DNA from: Diphasiastrum complanatum
Taxonomy: Eukaryota > Streptophyta > Lycopodiopsida > Lycopodiales > Lycopodiaceae
DNA length: 64,000 bases
NCBI GenBank assembly: GCA_029204225.1
Contig: MU832149.1
Span: 20,695-84,694 of the forward strand
Reading direction: 5' to 3'
Shown: piece after piece, positions 43,958 to 54,946 of the stretch
Numbering within the stretch: position 1 is the first letter of the stretch
Layout of the letters: each line of letters opens with the position of its first letter
Made by a program: the position numbers and the translations under genes
Notes under the pieces: model-generated
Database searches by the model: none
Seen by the model: the letters and a program-made list of their open reading frames with translations, nothing else
Told to the model about the DNA's origin: nothing

Positions 43958-45848
43958 GAATAGATTATCTTGGTGGTGCTAAGTACTTTACCAAAATAGA
44001 TCTAAGATCGAGATACTATCAAATATGCATTAGGACAGAAGATATACCAAAAATGGGTTTTCGAACTCGCTTTGGACACTACAGATTTTTCGTGTTGCCT
44101 TTTGGTCTAACCAATGCATCGACAATTTCCAACAGATGATGAACGATTTGTTCAGGCCATATCTGGGAAGATTTTTAGTGGTATTCTTAGATGATATCCT
44201 AGTGTTCCATAAGACTTTGGTGGAACATAAAGAGCATCTTAGGATTGTCCTGGACATTCTAATAAGGGAAAAACTCTTTGCCAAAGAGTCTAAGTGTGAT
44301 TTTTTTGCTAAGGAATTGTCCTACTTAAGACATAAGATTTCTGAACGAGGAGTGGAGATCGAGGCCGATCGTATTCAGAGGGTTATTGAATGGCCAATTC
44401 TTACCACAGTTTGAAAAATCAAGTCCTTCTTGGGGTTTGTAGGATTTTTCCATCAGCATATTCCCGACTTTGCTCGTTTGGCATTTCCTCTTACCCAGGC
44501 CTTGAAAGGCTATAAGAAGGTAAGCCGGAGGGCTAAGAGTCCACTAGTGGAGTGGACGGAGGATATGAATAATTGTTTTGAGTTGCTTAAGAAAAGTGTC
44601 ACTTCAGCACCAATACTAATCATTGGAGATCCTAATAAGGCTTTTGTGGTTAGGACCGATGCCAATGATTATGCTATTGGAGCTAATTTGATGCAGGATG
44701 GACATCATGTTGCTTATGAAAGCAAGAAACTCAATCCTACCCAATCTAGGTATTGTACCTATGAGAAGGAACTGTTTGCAATTGTTCATGTCTTGAAAAT
44801 TTGACAGCATTATGTGTATGGAGCCAGATTTGAGGTTTTGACAGATCATCAGACTCTTTGATATTTCTATGATGCTACAAATTTAAAGGGGAGGCAAGCT
44901 AGATGGGCTGACTTGATGCAAATCTTTGACTTTTCTATACGTTATTGTAAAGGAAGTCAAAATACTCTAGCGGATGCTTTGAGTCGTTTACCGGTTATTA
45001 ATCAGTTATGCTTTACTGTTATAGAACCGGGGTTGTTTCAATCTCTTCAAGGAATATATGAGTCTGATCCTTTTTTTGGAAAGTATTGGCAACAAGTACT
45101 TTTTGGGGTCGATTCAAGTATGCAAGATTCCTCAAATCAGGGAAAGACTGAAATGGATTTTGCTATTTGAAATAGAATTTTGTTTCGTAAAGGCAAAGTG
45201 TGTGTACTAGAAAATGACACAGTAAGGGCCCAAATCTTACATGGGTGTCATGATAGTCTATGTGCAGGACATCTGGGTATACAAAAAACACTTGACTTAG
45301 TCCGACGACAATTTTGTTGGCCTAAGATGAAAAGTCAAGTAGAGGCCTATGTACTTGAATGTGCTAAATGCTAGTTAAATAAAGCAGAGAGGCTAAAGGC
45401 TAGTGGCCTATGGATTTTGTGGTCGAGCTTCCATGTACAGGGAAAGGCCACAATTCTGGTTTGGGTCATTGTTGACAAACTTACAAAGTTTGTTCAATTT
45501 ATCCCAACAAAAACTATTGTTAAAGTTCTAGAACTAGCTCAACTGTTTGTTGAGAAGCTTTTTCGACTGTACAGGCTGCCTTGCGATACTGTCAGTGACC
45601 GTGACCCAAAATTCATTGGAGATTTTTGACAAGTAGTATCTGAAAAGTTGGAAACGACTTTGATTTCTACAGATCATCCGGAATCAGACGGTCGAACGAA
45701 AATGATCAATTAGACGATAGAGGATATGGTGCGAGCATATGTGGGCCATCGACAATCTGATTGAGAAAATTACCTTCCACTGGTGGAATTTGCATATAAT
45801 AGTGCAAAACATTCAGCGACTGGATTCGGCCCTTTCATGCTTATGTAT
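43957..45848 (+). pseudogene. Ty3/gypsy RT-RNase H-integrase remnant
   Basis: RT starts mid-domain at '[17 protein letters not shown]', with 'FLDDILVFHKTLVEH' (about 44185) and 'FLGFVGFFHQHIPDFARLA' (about 44440). RNase H follows: 'VVRTDANDYAIGANLMQDG' (about 44655), 'YCTYEKELFAIVHVLK' and 'SQNTLADALSRLP' (about 44965). The integrase zinc finger HHCC is complete ('HDSLCAGHLG' to 'YVLECAKC', 45240-45374). The catalytic core has 'WVIVDKLTKFVQFIPTK' and 'TVSDRDPKFIGDF'. Stops occur at about 44414, 44802, 44860, 45168, 45372, 45627 and beyond. A block between the zinc finger and the core is shortened near 45400. It is cut at 45848 at 'FMLMYG'. RT is close to 34360-34855. Confidence 0.9.
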
Positions 45849-45857
45849 GGTTATCAC

Positions 45858-46312
45858 TGACAGTCTACCTAACTTGTACATACACTGACAGTTGGATAGG
45901 ATGGTCATTTAATACATAATGGCCACAGTAAATTAAGTAGATAGATTTGATGCTTCCCAATGCACTGAGTATTGACATGCAATCATCAATGTATAGCATC
46001 AACAAATCTAACATGTTCAGTAGGCTGTATTCTAGTTAAATAACTAAGTTGCTAAGTAATTAGAAAGAGATCAACAATCATTAGCTAAAGCAATTTTCGT
46101 GCTCACTCTCTCGCACTACTTCTTGCTATTGTACTCAATCCTATGATTAAATCAGAGTGCAAGTTTTTGTCACCACTACTGCTTTGTTCTATTACGTATA
46201 GCTACTGTATTATTCATTTTGTTTTGCTAGTAATTGTTGCACTTCCGATCCACGCAGCATCTGTCGTTCTACTTTCACTGCTATTCTACAATTATCGATA
46301 TGATATTAGAGC
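45858..46312 (+). repeat. possible copia LTR with primer site
   Basis: TGATATTAGAGC at 46301-46312 resembles the initiator tRNA-Met primer site with two changes. The preceding sequence, from where gypsy homology stops, would be the LTR, but no second copy is in the window to define it. Confidence 0.3.
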
Positions 46313-46487
46313 ATCTGTATAAAGTTCTACACACAAGATACTAGTCTAAGCGTGCCAAACAAAGCAACAAAACAAGGGAACGGGTGGTGGATAAACCAGC
46401 CCAGCCAAAAGATCGTAAGAATCTAGCCCCCAAGCTATGGATCAATCATAGTCATGAAAAGAGGAATCACACTAGCAGCATGTAGCT

Positions 46488-46753
46488 ACCAATCACAGAA
46501 TCAAGCATACACTAGTAAGCCCAATAGGTATACTTATACCCTCCAAGGCCCATGCACCACTAGTAGTGCATTGTGACACCTCTGCAGCCTATATGGGCCA
46601 CGTCATCCAGTTCCCTAATGACTCACTGAAAGACCCATACCAACTCCACCACCATGTGTTTAGACCTACAACCATTAATTGTGACCATGTACACATAATG
46701 GTCCCAGTTCCCTTATAGTCACAATTAACCTATGGGTTGTTGGTCTTTGGCAC
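46488..46753 (-). repeat. inverted LTR fragment (partner of 47099-47433)
   Basis: This is the reverse complement of about 47146-47433, with shared blocks such as 'CAATCACAGAATCAAGCATA', 'CACTACTAGTGGTGCATGG'-type and 'ACACATGGTGGTGGAGTTGG'-type sequence. The arms are separated by about 390 bp. Confidence 0.8.
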
Positions 46754-47098
46754 GGGGATGTCAATGTTTTGATGCATGTTTGCCTTTCCCCTATTTTAGT
46801 GCACTATGTTTGTAGAAACTGATTGCATGGCGATTCTATGAGTGATTCTAACATCCATGGTAGATCTATGATTGTTTTGAGTGCTTATACACATGTACTT
46901 TGATGGTTCTGTCATAGACCGGTGAAGTGGCTAGTGAGTTCTAGGTGATTGTATTTTTTGTGAAAAAAAATTCAAAATGATGTTTTGTCATTAATGTCAT
47001 ATGCTTTGCTTGCCAGCTCGACATTAATGTCAGAAATCGATGGGATCAGAGAACTGATCGACTGATATCAGATCAGAGGAGCTCTGGTAGAAAAATAT

Positions 47099-47426
47099 TG
47101 TCATGTTCATGACTAGTCTCAGGTAGCTGTCCACGTTAGGGATCAGCAGACCAACAACCTGTAAGTTATTTGTGACTATAAGGGAATTGGGGCCCTTATG
47201 TGTACATGGTCATAATTAATGGTTGTAGGCCTAAACACATGGTGGTGGAGTTGGTATGGGTCTTTCAGTGAGTCATTAGGAAACTGGATGACGTGGTCCA
47301 GATATGTTGCAGAGGTGTCCAGTGAGGTGTCACAATGCACTACTAGTGGTGCATGGGCCTTGGAGGGTATAAGTATACCTTTTGGGCTCTCACTAGTGTA
47401 TGCTTGATTCTGTGATTGGTTGCAAA
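47099..47426 (+). repeat. gypsy LTR fragment fused to integrase
   Basis: It starts TGTCATGTTCATGACTAGTC, similar to the 3' LTR start at 48513. Near 47426 it passes directly into integrase core sequence, showing deletion of all intervening gag-RT. Confidence 0.6.
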
Positions 47427-48490
47427 TTTCGTGGTTGGTTACCGTGGACGAATAAACAGCATGATGCAATTTGGGTTGTGGTCGAGACCGTCTTACCAAA
47501 TTGGCTACGTTTATTCCAGTAAAGACCACCGCGAAGGCTTCTGACTTAGCTTAAACAAGTTTCAATTAGAAGTTGAATGGTCATTTCCAAGGAAAGGGAC
47601 CCCTTTTGTGTGAAATAAATGTGTTTGTTTAGACTTTATGGATTACCAAGTGATATTGTGAGCGATCACAATTTAAAGTTCACCGGTCACTTCTGGTCGG
47701 CCATGTTTGCTAAATTAGAGATGACTCTGAGCTTGGGTTCTTTTGATCATCCTGAGACGGTTGGACAGACGGAAAGAACAAATCAGATAATGGAACAAAT
47801 GCTTTGAGCATATGTTCATCAACGACAATCTGATTGGGAAAAGTATCTTTCTTTAATGAGTTTGCATATATTAGTAGTAAGCATTCAGCTACCGGTTATA
47901 GCCCGTTTATGCTTATGTACAGATTTGAGCCTAGGTCACCCATTGCGGTAGAGACTCGGATGATTAAGTTTTAGAAAGTGGTGGATTTTTGGTGCATGTG
48001 AAAATGGCGAGTGTGCCTAGAATAGGGACTGACATTATGCAAATCTGAAAAGATCACCGAGAGACTTCCAAGTGGGGGATTGGGTATATTTGAGAATCCC
48101 GAAGGATTCGAGTGTCATGCGTATCGGCAAGCATTATAAATTGTCCTCTAGATATAGAGGACCATACCAGATCTTGAAAAAGATCTGATCCTTAGCTTAC
48201 CAATTGGAACTCCCGAAAGGATCTCAAGTCCATCCGGTATTTCACGTAAGCCGACTCAAGAAGAGTCTACGTGAAGGAGAGCATCTTGAATCTGGAGATC
48301 AATTGGACCTGTTCGATAAATCATTGGGTGTGTCTTGATTTGAACCCGAAAAGATCTTGGATAGAACTCAACGATTGAGAAATCATATAGTTACCGAGCA
48401 TCTAGTTCGATGGAAGGGATGTACAGACAATGATGATTCCTGGGAATAGGAAGGAAGCTTAAGAAGGAACTTTCCCAGTTTTAAGGACGG
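47427..48490 (+). pseudogene. Ty3/gypsy integrase with chromodomain (chromovirus)
   Basis: The integrase core reads 'HDAIWVVV' and, one frame over, 'DRLTKLATFIPVKTT'. It then has 'GLPSDIVSDHNLKFTGHFWS' (about 47645) and 'ETVGQTERTNQIMEQM'. The C-terminal part has 'FQVGDWVYLRIPKDSSV' and 'YRGPYQILKKI' (about 48150), then 'VHPVFHVSRLKKSLREG'. The chromodomain follows: 'PEKILDRTQRLRNH' and 'EHLVRWKGCTDNDDSWE' (48345-48450). Several stops are present. The chromodomain, which in this group directs insertion to methylated chromatin, places the element among chromoviruses. A polypurine tract and LTR follow at once. Confidence 0.88.
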
Positions 48491-48499
48491 AACTTGAAT

Positions 48500-48512
48500 A
48501 AGGGAGGAAGAA
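48500..48512 (+). other. polypurine tract
   Basis: AAGGGAGGAAGAA directly precedes the LTR start TGGCATGCCC and would prime plus-strand synthesis. Confidence 0.65.
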
Positions 48513-48799
48513 TGGCATGCCCATGACTGGTCTCGGGTAGCGTGTCCACGCTAGGGATGCAGGTGTAGAGAGAGGATTGTGGCAATGAATTCACACAACT
48601 GGAATGGGAGTAGGGCGAGTATATAGGCCTTGCTTTATCTGTGCATATAGGCCTTGCTTTATCTGTGCATGCACCCATGCAAGCCTATAATATTCCCATA
48701 CATGTGTTCATTACTATTGATACTCTACAACATGCCAATAGCCATCCTAATCTACGCAATAGCTCCACACGTCATAATATGTGTGGCTGGGTCCTTACA
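48513..48799 (+). repeat. 3' LTR of chromovirus (end approximate)
   Basis: It starts TGGCATGCCCATGACTGGTC. The first 45 bp match the fragment at 47099. A 24-bp unit with a TATA-like ATATAGG is duplicated at 48621-48644 and 48645-48668. The end at TTACA (48799) is inferred from the expected CA terminus only. Confidence 0.5.
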
Positions 48800-51098
48800 A
48801 GGTTATTAATTACAGTTTTGGCCTAGTTCAAAATACTAGAGTATCGTGTATCCGAGTCTAGGATAATGTCAAATCCTATATATAGGATGTGGATGTAATA
48901 AATTGGTTCTGATTTTTTTTGGAATAATCCTTAACGTGGCTATTCAGCACTCCACTTGTGAGTTTATTAGCTATGCCTCACCATTTTGGACTAGGTTATA
49001 AATATGATTTATAAACCTTGTGAGGCGGCCCAGACACACCCATTAGGACATGTGGAGCTAGTGGATGGTGATTGGTAACTTTATATGCACGCAGAGGAGA
49101 TCATAAGCAATTAATTGAGAATGGGAATCCTATATGAAATATTCCTACTCCAAGGGGTCTATATATACCTATAGGAACTCGCCCTCCTCCACTTCTAGAT
49201 TTCGGTTTCCAATTGCCAAAAATCTCTCCTTCTTGGATTCAGTCACTATGGCTCTAGGGTGAAGCTGATTGGGGTTTGACGTTCGGCTTCTAGTTGGTTG
49301 GCTACTTTGGCTCCACAGTATTCCTTTTGGTGCATGCAACATGATCTAGAGGATCTACACTTGATGATCTTTATATAAGCTTTCTTGCTTCACATCCCTA
49401 TCTAAGAGTGGAAACCATGCACATAACTTGAAAAAGGTGCACTAGCTTCAAAGCTTCAATCTAGATCCCAAACTTTAATAAGAGTTTTGGGTTGGACAAT
49501 CCCTTGACCATGACTATTTATAGATAGTAAAAACTATAAAAAAACCCTACAAAATATCATAAAGTTATGTGCTACTAATCCCTAGAAACAACCCTTAAGT
49601 CAAGAAGATGAAAAGCAACAAATTGCCAAGCTAGTGTAAAGTCTTCATCTACACAAGAATTCAATTTTGAATACAAACAAAAAGCTTGATCTTGGCTATA
49701 AACCACATTTTTTCAATCTTAGAAAATGCCTTAATAAGACTACTATCATGTGAAAATATTAGCAAAGGATCTTGCTTAATGGAGTTTGATACAATGTAGA
49801 TACCTACATTTGACAATGTATGCAAGACTGTAGAAACATTTAGATCAAAGTAAGAATCATACCATGAAAAGTCAATAGATTAGATGTATAAAACAATTAA
49901 CATTGAAGAGGCTATAATTAAAGCTTGATAGTACTATAATGCAAAGATCTCACTCTTGAGATTCACACACTATGTAATATCAAGTCACAAACTCAACTAG
50001 TTATAAATGATGAGCTTCATTAACCTCCTCTTGAATCTAAGCCATTAGATCTCATCAATGGTGAAGATTGTATCTAGGTTAGGTGTTACATATCTTAACT
50101 TTCTAGATGGCGAGTTGCCAATTTGGAACCCAAGCCAGAAGAGACGACAAATCTCCTAACTAAAATTAGATAAGCATTTGGACATGTCACATGGCCATCA
50201 GTTTAATATAGAAACATTAGGAAGTGGCATAATACAAAAATCATCTAGTTACAATTTACCATTTTTCATAGATCCATTGTCAAAAGCACATGCTTTGGAT
50301 GACATATAGCTTCACCCATTATTCAAATCAAGTCACGAGGTCCAAATATAGCTATACTAAACTTGCAATCAAGACATTGGCTTTCACTAATCAAAATCAA
50401 CTTTACTATTAGAAACAAAGGAATACCAGTAATTATAGCCACTTGAGCCACATTTGAGGCAATTTTTTTCCCTTCACCTAATTTTGGCACTTCCATGAAA
50501 GACTACTCAAGGAAAAAGATGTGTGTAGCACAAGGTGATCAAACTAAATAAACTATGTACAAAACTCTCTAAATCCTTGAATATAAAGCACTAACTAGAT
50601 AGCATTTCAAAGTTTTTATTTTAGAGAGTGCTAATACTCATCTAGCTCTTGAGACATCTCAATAGGGTGGCTTCAAATCAAAAGGGCGCGAGTGCATGTC
50701 ATAACCCTCCACAAATATAAAGTGCGTTATCCTTGACACTTAGATCACATGTAGGTGTGTGACAAGTAAGGCCATGTAGGTGTGTGACAAGTAAGGCACT
50801 AAACTAGTCCCTGCCTCATCCACGAAACACCAATGCCTCATCCACCAAACACCAATGATGGTGGACGCCTTGAAAGAGAGTGCTTTGAGAACATACTTCA
50901 AGCCTTCATTCAATGCCCCCCCCCCCCATATATCTTACTAGAAGAATTTGGCATTGCCTATCAATAAAATTGTATACCCACTCCGTACAAGAATTGTACA
51001 AGACCAGCTGACATACATACATCTTGGTTGAGCCCGTCCGTTGACGTTGATGGTGGGAGGGAATGGAAGCAGCAGCGGGAGGAGGAGGGGGAGGAGCC
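48800..51098. other. region without recognisable gene
   Basis: No coding signal was found. TATA-like CTATATATACC at about 49150 and adjoining sequence could be part of an unrecognised LTR. Two short tandem duplications occur at 50748-50856, and a run of 13 C occurs at 50916-50928. The last 100 bp are purine- and GC-rich and probably the 5' UTR of the next gene. Confidence 0.45.
50748..50856. repeat. two adjacent tandem duplications (25 bp x2, 22 bp x2)
   Basis: CATGTAGGTGTGTGACAAGT plus AAGGC is found at 50748 and 50773. GCCTCATCCACGAAACACCA plus AT is found at 50813 and 50835 with one change. Confidence 0.9.
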
Positions 51099-51411
51099 AT
51101 GGCAGGATCGCTGAGCAATGTGGCGGCAGCTCAATCAACATCTCTACAACGTCTTTACCACGTTCAAAAGGTAGATTGTATTGCTGCGTTACATTGCGTT
51201 AGGGTTCGGTTCATTGAATAGAAAATAAGCACCTCATAGAAATGGAAGAGAATCATGCACAGAAAGTTGAATCGGGATGAATTTGCGGCTGCAGAGAATC
51301 GTACATACCGTACAGTTAGCAGGAGGTGTGATGGAAGAGCTGGGGAACCTCGGAGGTTCAAGAGCAGATGTGGTGGCTTCTCAATGTCGAGAATTCATGC
51401 AATCTGTGAAG
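51099..51411 (+). CDS. MED11: Mediator subunit 11 (MED11), first two exons only
   Basis: Exon 1 is 51099-51170 and exon 2 is 51295-51411. The intron is GT-AG (GTAGAT...GCTGCAG) and both exons are in phase. The peptide reads 'STSLQRLYHVQK|RIVHTVQLAGGVMEE' and ends 'CREFMQSVK'. This is the order I know from plant MED11, a small head-module subunit of the Mediator complex that links transcription factors to RNA polymerase II in the nucleus. A GTTCGT donor follows exon 2. The rest of the family, beginning around 'DIQ..LREEIKSACEYRPFE', is not recognisable downstream, where a retroelement begins at 52199. Either the gene is truncated, or the intron is very long and crosses later elements. The 5' flank is GC- and purine-rich, as expected of a UTR. 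Confidence 0.65.
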
Positions 51412-51637
51412 GTTCGTGAGCCATACCTAATCTGATGCTACTTTTCGCAGCCACCATGGGATGGATATTTCTCACATCCATTCAGAAAAACAGCTGTCAT
51501 TTCTTTTGGTGAAGCTATTAACCTGATCAAATCAGGGTATATATTTTCAAGGGAATGGAATCCTGTTTGACTGATACTTCTTTTACATGGTCTTTGTTGC
51601 TTGTCCTAAGGGCTCTTCCCTCTTTATAACAAACACG

Positions 51638-52144
51638 TTACATTGTGCGTGCCACATGATCAGGTGGTAAGGCGTAGGATCCTATTGGGACTTGTGCCAT
51701 GTAGACACTCTTTTGGTAGCTCCCCTCAAGGGCCTTCAAAACACTATCGTAAAAATAACCTCCATTCATTGTACAATTGATGCATTCGGTGCCTGAGTTC
51801 GTTGTAGTAGACTCATCTACAGTCCTTTGAGAGAATGGTTTGCAATATAGTTCAAACTTCACAATATAGATCAATCAAGTCGCAGTCTGACCTGGTATTG
51901 TGATAATATATTCATAACTGGTTATATGAAGCTTTCGAGGGCTGGGGGAATTGACTTCTTTGTTGTGTAGGAAGCTATTCACTAGAGAATGTTTATGCGT
52001 ATCACTGAAGCATTCCATTGTTGAAAGAGGAGCATTTGTTTGGACTTCTAGAACAATCAAAGGAGAGATATTTTCCCGCCATTTACCAATAGAACAGGAG
52101 CACAACACAAGACTTTGACAAGGAATAATCACACTAAGCCACAA
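51638..52144 (-). pseudogene. unidentified open frame with one TGA, minus strand
   Basis: One minus-strand frame of 169 codons is interrupted only by TGA at 51875-51877. It reads 'SCSIGKWRENISPLIVLEVQ', 'RKLHITSYEYIITIPGQTAT', stop, 'LIYIVKFELYCKPFSQR' and 'GSYQKSVYMAQVPIGSYALP'. No ATG opens it and no family is recognised. It may be an exon of a decayed gene. It lies between the MED11 exons and an LTR element. Confidence 0.3.
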
Positions 52145-52198
52145 AAGTTCGACTATCTGATATGAGCCTCAAACCTAGACATGTGATATGGTGGACGC

Positions 52199-52637
52199 TG
52201 TTAGAAATAATAAATGATAATGTTAGTTTCCCATAGGTTACTTTGACCCAAAAGGTCGAGACTTGTGTAACCATGGGTTAGGTTTATTCTTTAGACCATG
52301 TTAAGTTAGTTTTAGCTAAGTTGGACCGAATTTTGGTCTAGTAATGACTCGTGGGTCAGTAAAGTCTAATAATGTTAAGGGGCCCTATCTTGACTTTTGG
52401 GGGTGCCCTATAATTAGTAAGTTCTAGAACTTACGGGGTTTGGAAGAGTCTAGGCCCTTGGAAGGCCTATTTATATGTACCCACTGTTCATTTGTAATTC
52501 ATTCCCTTTCAAGCATTGCTGCTACTTTCTCTCTCCTTGAGGGCGCCTAACCCTCTCCCTCTTCTTCTTCTTCTTCTTCTTCTTCTTGTCTATGGAGATT
52601 GAATGGTAGAAGGATCTTGGCACTTTGATTTCCTACA
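52199..52637 (+). repeat. copia-type 5' LTR
   Basis: It starts TGTTAGAAATAATAAATG and ends ATTTCCTACA, so the termini are inverted repeats over 8 of 10 positions. A TATA-like TATTTATATG is near 52468, and a CT-rich stretch (TTCTTC x8, about 52560) follows it. A primer-site-like sequence comes directly after. Confidence 0.75.
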
Positions 52638-52650
52638 TGATATAAGAGCC
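52638..52650 (+). other. degenerate primer binding site
   Basis: TGATATAAGAGCC corresponds to TGGTATCAGAGCC with two changes, directly after the LTR. Confidence 0.65.
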
Positions 52651-52659
52651 ATGGATCTT

Positions 52660-53400
52660 CTATGATTGATTTAGGGCGCCCTACCAAAAGAGATCGTCTT
52701 CACTTAGGGATCACAAAAATTCAGCACCTTTGCTGATTTTTTGGAGGAGTGATCTGTTTTTTTGACTCTTTTCCGTTTTGCAGGAGGGCGTCACACATCA
52801 AAGAAGATAACAGGATTTTGGGCGTCCAAAAATCAGGTTGTTTGCTGATTTTTCAGGTTGCAGGAAGGCGTCATTAATTATCTTCTTCGGGGCTCCTTTT
52901 AGGTCGCCCACATCCGTGTAGGTTTATCCTACTTCCGTTGGTCCGTTGCTGCCCTATTTTTTAGATTTGCTCCTTTGCAGGAGGGCGCCCATCTACAAGC
53001 AATTTCTATTCTTTTGATTTTGTTGAAAATTCAGCACCCTTGCTGATTTTACAAAGTGAAGATCCGCTTCTTTTTGCTTGTTTCCAGGTGTGGAAGAAGG
53101 CGCTTATTTTTTTTGTGATGATCCGATCACATTCCAAGGCTGAAAATTGGACAGCATATTACCATTTGTAGGTTGTTGCAACAGCCCTATCCGTGTGTGT
53201 ATTGTTCACACTTTTTGGCAAGAAAGAAGGGTTCCAAAAAAAGCTTTGTTGGAGGCTAACCTGATTCTTTGCTTGCTGGTTTTTTGAGTTTGTAATGCAA
53301 TTTCAGGTTGAAATTTTCAGCACACAAGGCTTGTAGGAGGGCGAGTTCCTGCATCCATCTAATGTGTTGTTTCGACACATTCCGGTCCTGATTTTTCAGA
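52660..53400 (+). repeat. degenerate repeat array in leader
   Basis: The motif (G)CAGGAGGGCG recurs at 52781, 52861 (AAGGCG), 52978, about 53090 and about 53332. 'TTCAGCACC.TTGCTGATTTT' recurs at 52718 and 53030, with partial copies between. Spacing is about 80-240 bp. Confidence 0.6.
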
Positions 53401-53476
53401 TTTGATACTTGCTGTTTTTTGTGTTTTTTAGGGCACATTTAGGGTTTGAAAAAGTTTATCTTTTTGGCTGGTTCTT

Positions 53477-54461
53477 ATGGCAAGAGATTTGGGAGCAATT
53501 CGTACTTGTTCGAACGAAGATATGTTGGATGGCACCAACTATTCTTCACTTTTAAAGATATATCGAATAAAGGATTCATCATCATGCTTTCTCCTCTCTA
53601 CTTCATCCTCTTTGAAGGTAGAAAAGCAAAGGTATGCAAAGTTTGATCATTGTCTTTTTACAAGTACAAGTTTGAAACGGAATGTTGGTATGGTAGAGTA
53701 TTCTTCTTCTCTTAAGCCATTTGTTGCAAATGATGGATGCATTAGTGAAGAACTTTATGAGCAAGCTTCTCAAGTTAATGAAAAAGGCTAAAATCAAATT
53801 TTTTGAAACCATTTTGTACTAATGGAGGAGGGGAAAAAATCATGTCAATTAGTACATTGGTTCAAAGTGGCGTGCTGCTAGATTTTTTGGGTGTTCAAAG
53901 TGGCAAGCTGCTGTTTTTTTTCTTGAAGATGGTGGACAACATATTCAGCCATGGTTTATTGATCATTTTCAGCCTATGTTACATCGTGAGCATCCTATTA
54001 TGCATCAAGAACGCCTGTGGAAGGTTTTTTGACAGCAAGGTCCACATTTGGAACACTTTGGACAACAAAGTGTTGGTGATTTTGTGGCTGTTGGACAGCC
54101 TGCTACAGCGTCTTGTTGGCTGTCCGAGTCTTTGCGGGATAGCAAAGCATCTTTTTACCTTAGAGGAAACACACGTGCCTCACCAAAATCAGTACCTTAT
54201 GCTGATTTTCTTGTTTTGATGCGTACTTCTTATGATGATGATGTTGTCTTACCTAGTGTTGGTGAGCAGATCATTGATAGTAAGATTCGGGAGGATGTGA
54301 TGGTAAAAGAGTATCATACTCTTCTTTATGTTTCTTGTGGTAAGAAGACTTATGGAATCATGTGGGAACCATTGATGGATTGCAAATCCATATTTCGGCT
54401 TGTGGCTGGTTTTTTGGTTACCTACTTTGGATGGAGCATGCTCGTCTTCACTCTTCACTAG
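53477..54461 (+). pseudogene. unidentified element-borne coding remnant
   Basis: After the leader, ATG 53477 reads 'MARDLGAIRTCSNEDMLDGT' followed by NYSS, which looks like a copia gag N-terminus ('LDGTNYSS'), but the expected gag domain does not follow. From about 53930 one frame is protein-like: 'EDGGQHIQPWFIDHFQPMLH', a stop near 54030, then 'LEHFGQQSVGDFVAVGQPA', 'ASFYLRGNTRASPKSVPYAD' and 'KIREDVMVKEYHTLLYVSCG', to a stop at 54459. No family is recognised. It could be a captured host gene piece or an unfamiliar gag. At 53860-53920 'GTTCAAAGTGGC.TGCTGCT' is tandemly duplicated. Confidence 0.4.
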
Positions 54462-54588
54462 AGGTTCTATAACACCTTAAGAAGTTGTCTCAACCTTTCT
54501 CCCCAGCAAAATCCTCAAGAAACAAGCAAAAATTGAAGATTTTTACACTTTCTCTCTCTAGAACGAGCTATTCTCTCTCTAAAACGAG

Positions 54589-54600
54589 GCTCGGATACCA
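54589..54600 (-). other. primer binding site (minus strand)
   Basis: The complement reads TGGTATCCGAGC, one base from the initiator tRNA-Met site, one base inside the LTR at 54602. Confidence 0.6.
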
Positions 54601-54601
54601 G

Positions 54602-54946
54602 TGTTAGAGATCTAGACACCATAGTAGGGCAAATACTAATTGATCCACCCAGCATTGCCAACTCCCTATATGGAGTAAGCCCCTCCTAGCCCAGTGTGAG
54701 GATTGGTAGCATGCGTACTGCCAAGTGTCGGCCATGTGGCCATTGCATGTTGGCACCCAACATGGGGCCCTATCCTGCTAACAGGGTCCCTAGGCTGTGT
54801 TAGGCCCGCCATGGTTATGGTCCATGGTGGGGCACGCTACTCACACTGTCTTGTCCTGTCGGATGTTTACGCTGGACATGCCCCTGACTATGGTATTTGA
54901 CCTCCGGTGTTCTCTAGGGTTCGGCACTGGTTACAGGCTCGTAACA
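54602..54946 (-). repeat. LTR of a minus-strand element
   Basis: On the plus strand it starts TGTTAGAGATCTAG and ends GGCTCGTAACA, so the termini are near-inverted repeats. It is 345 bp and GC-richer than its surroundings. The internal part of the element should extend to lower coordinates but is not recognisable. Confidence 0.55.
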
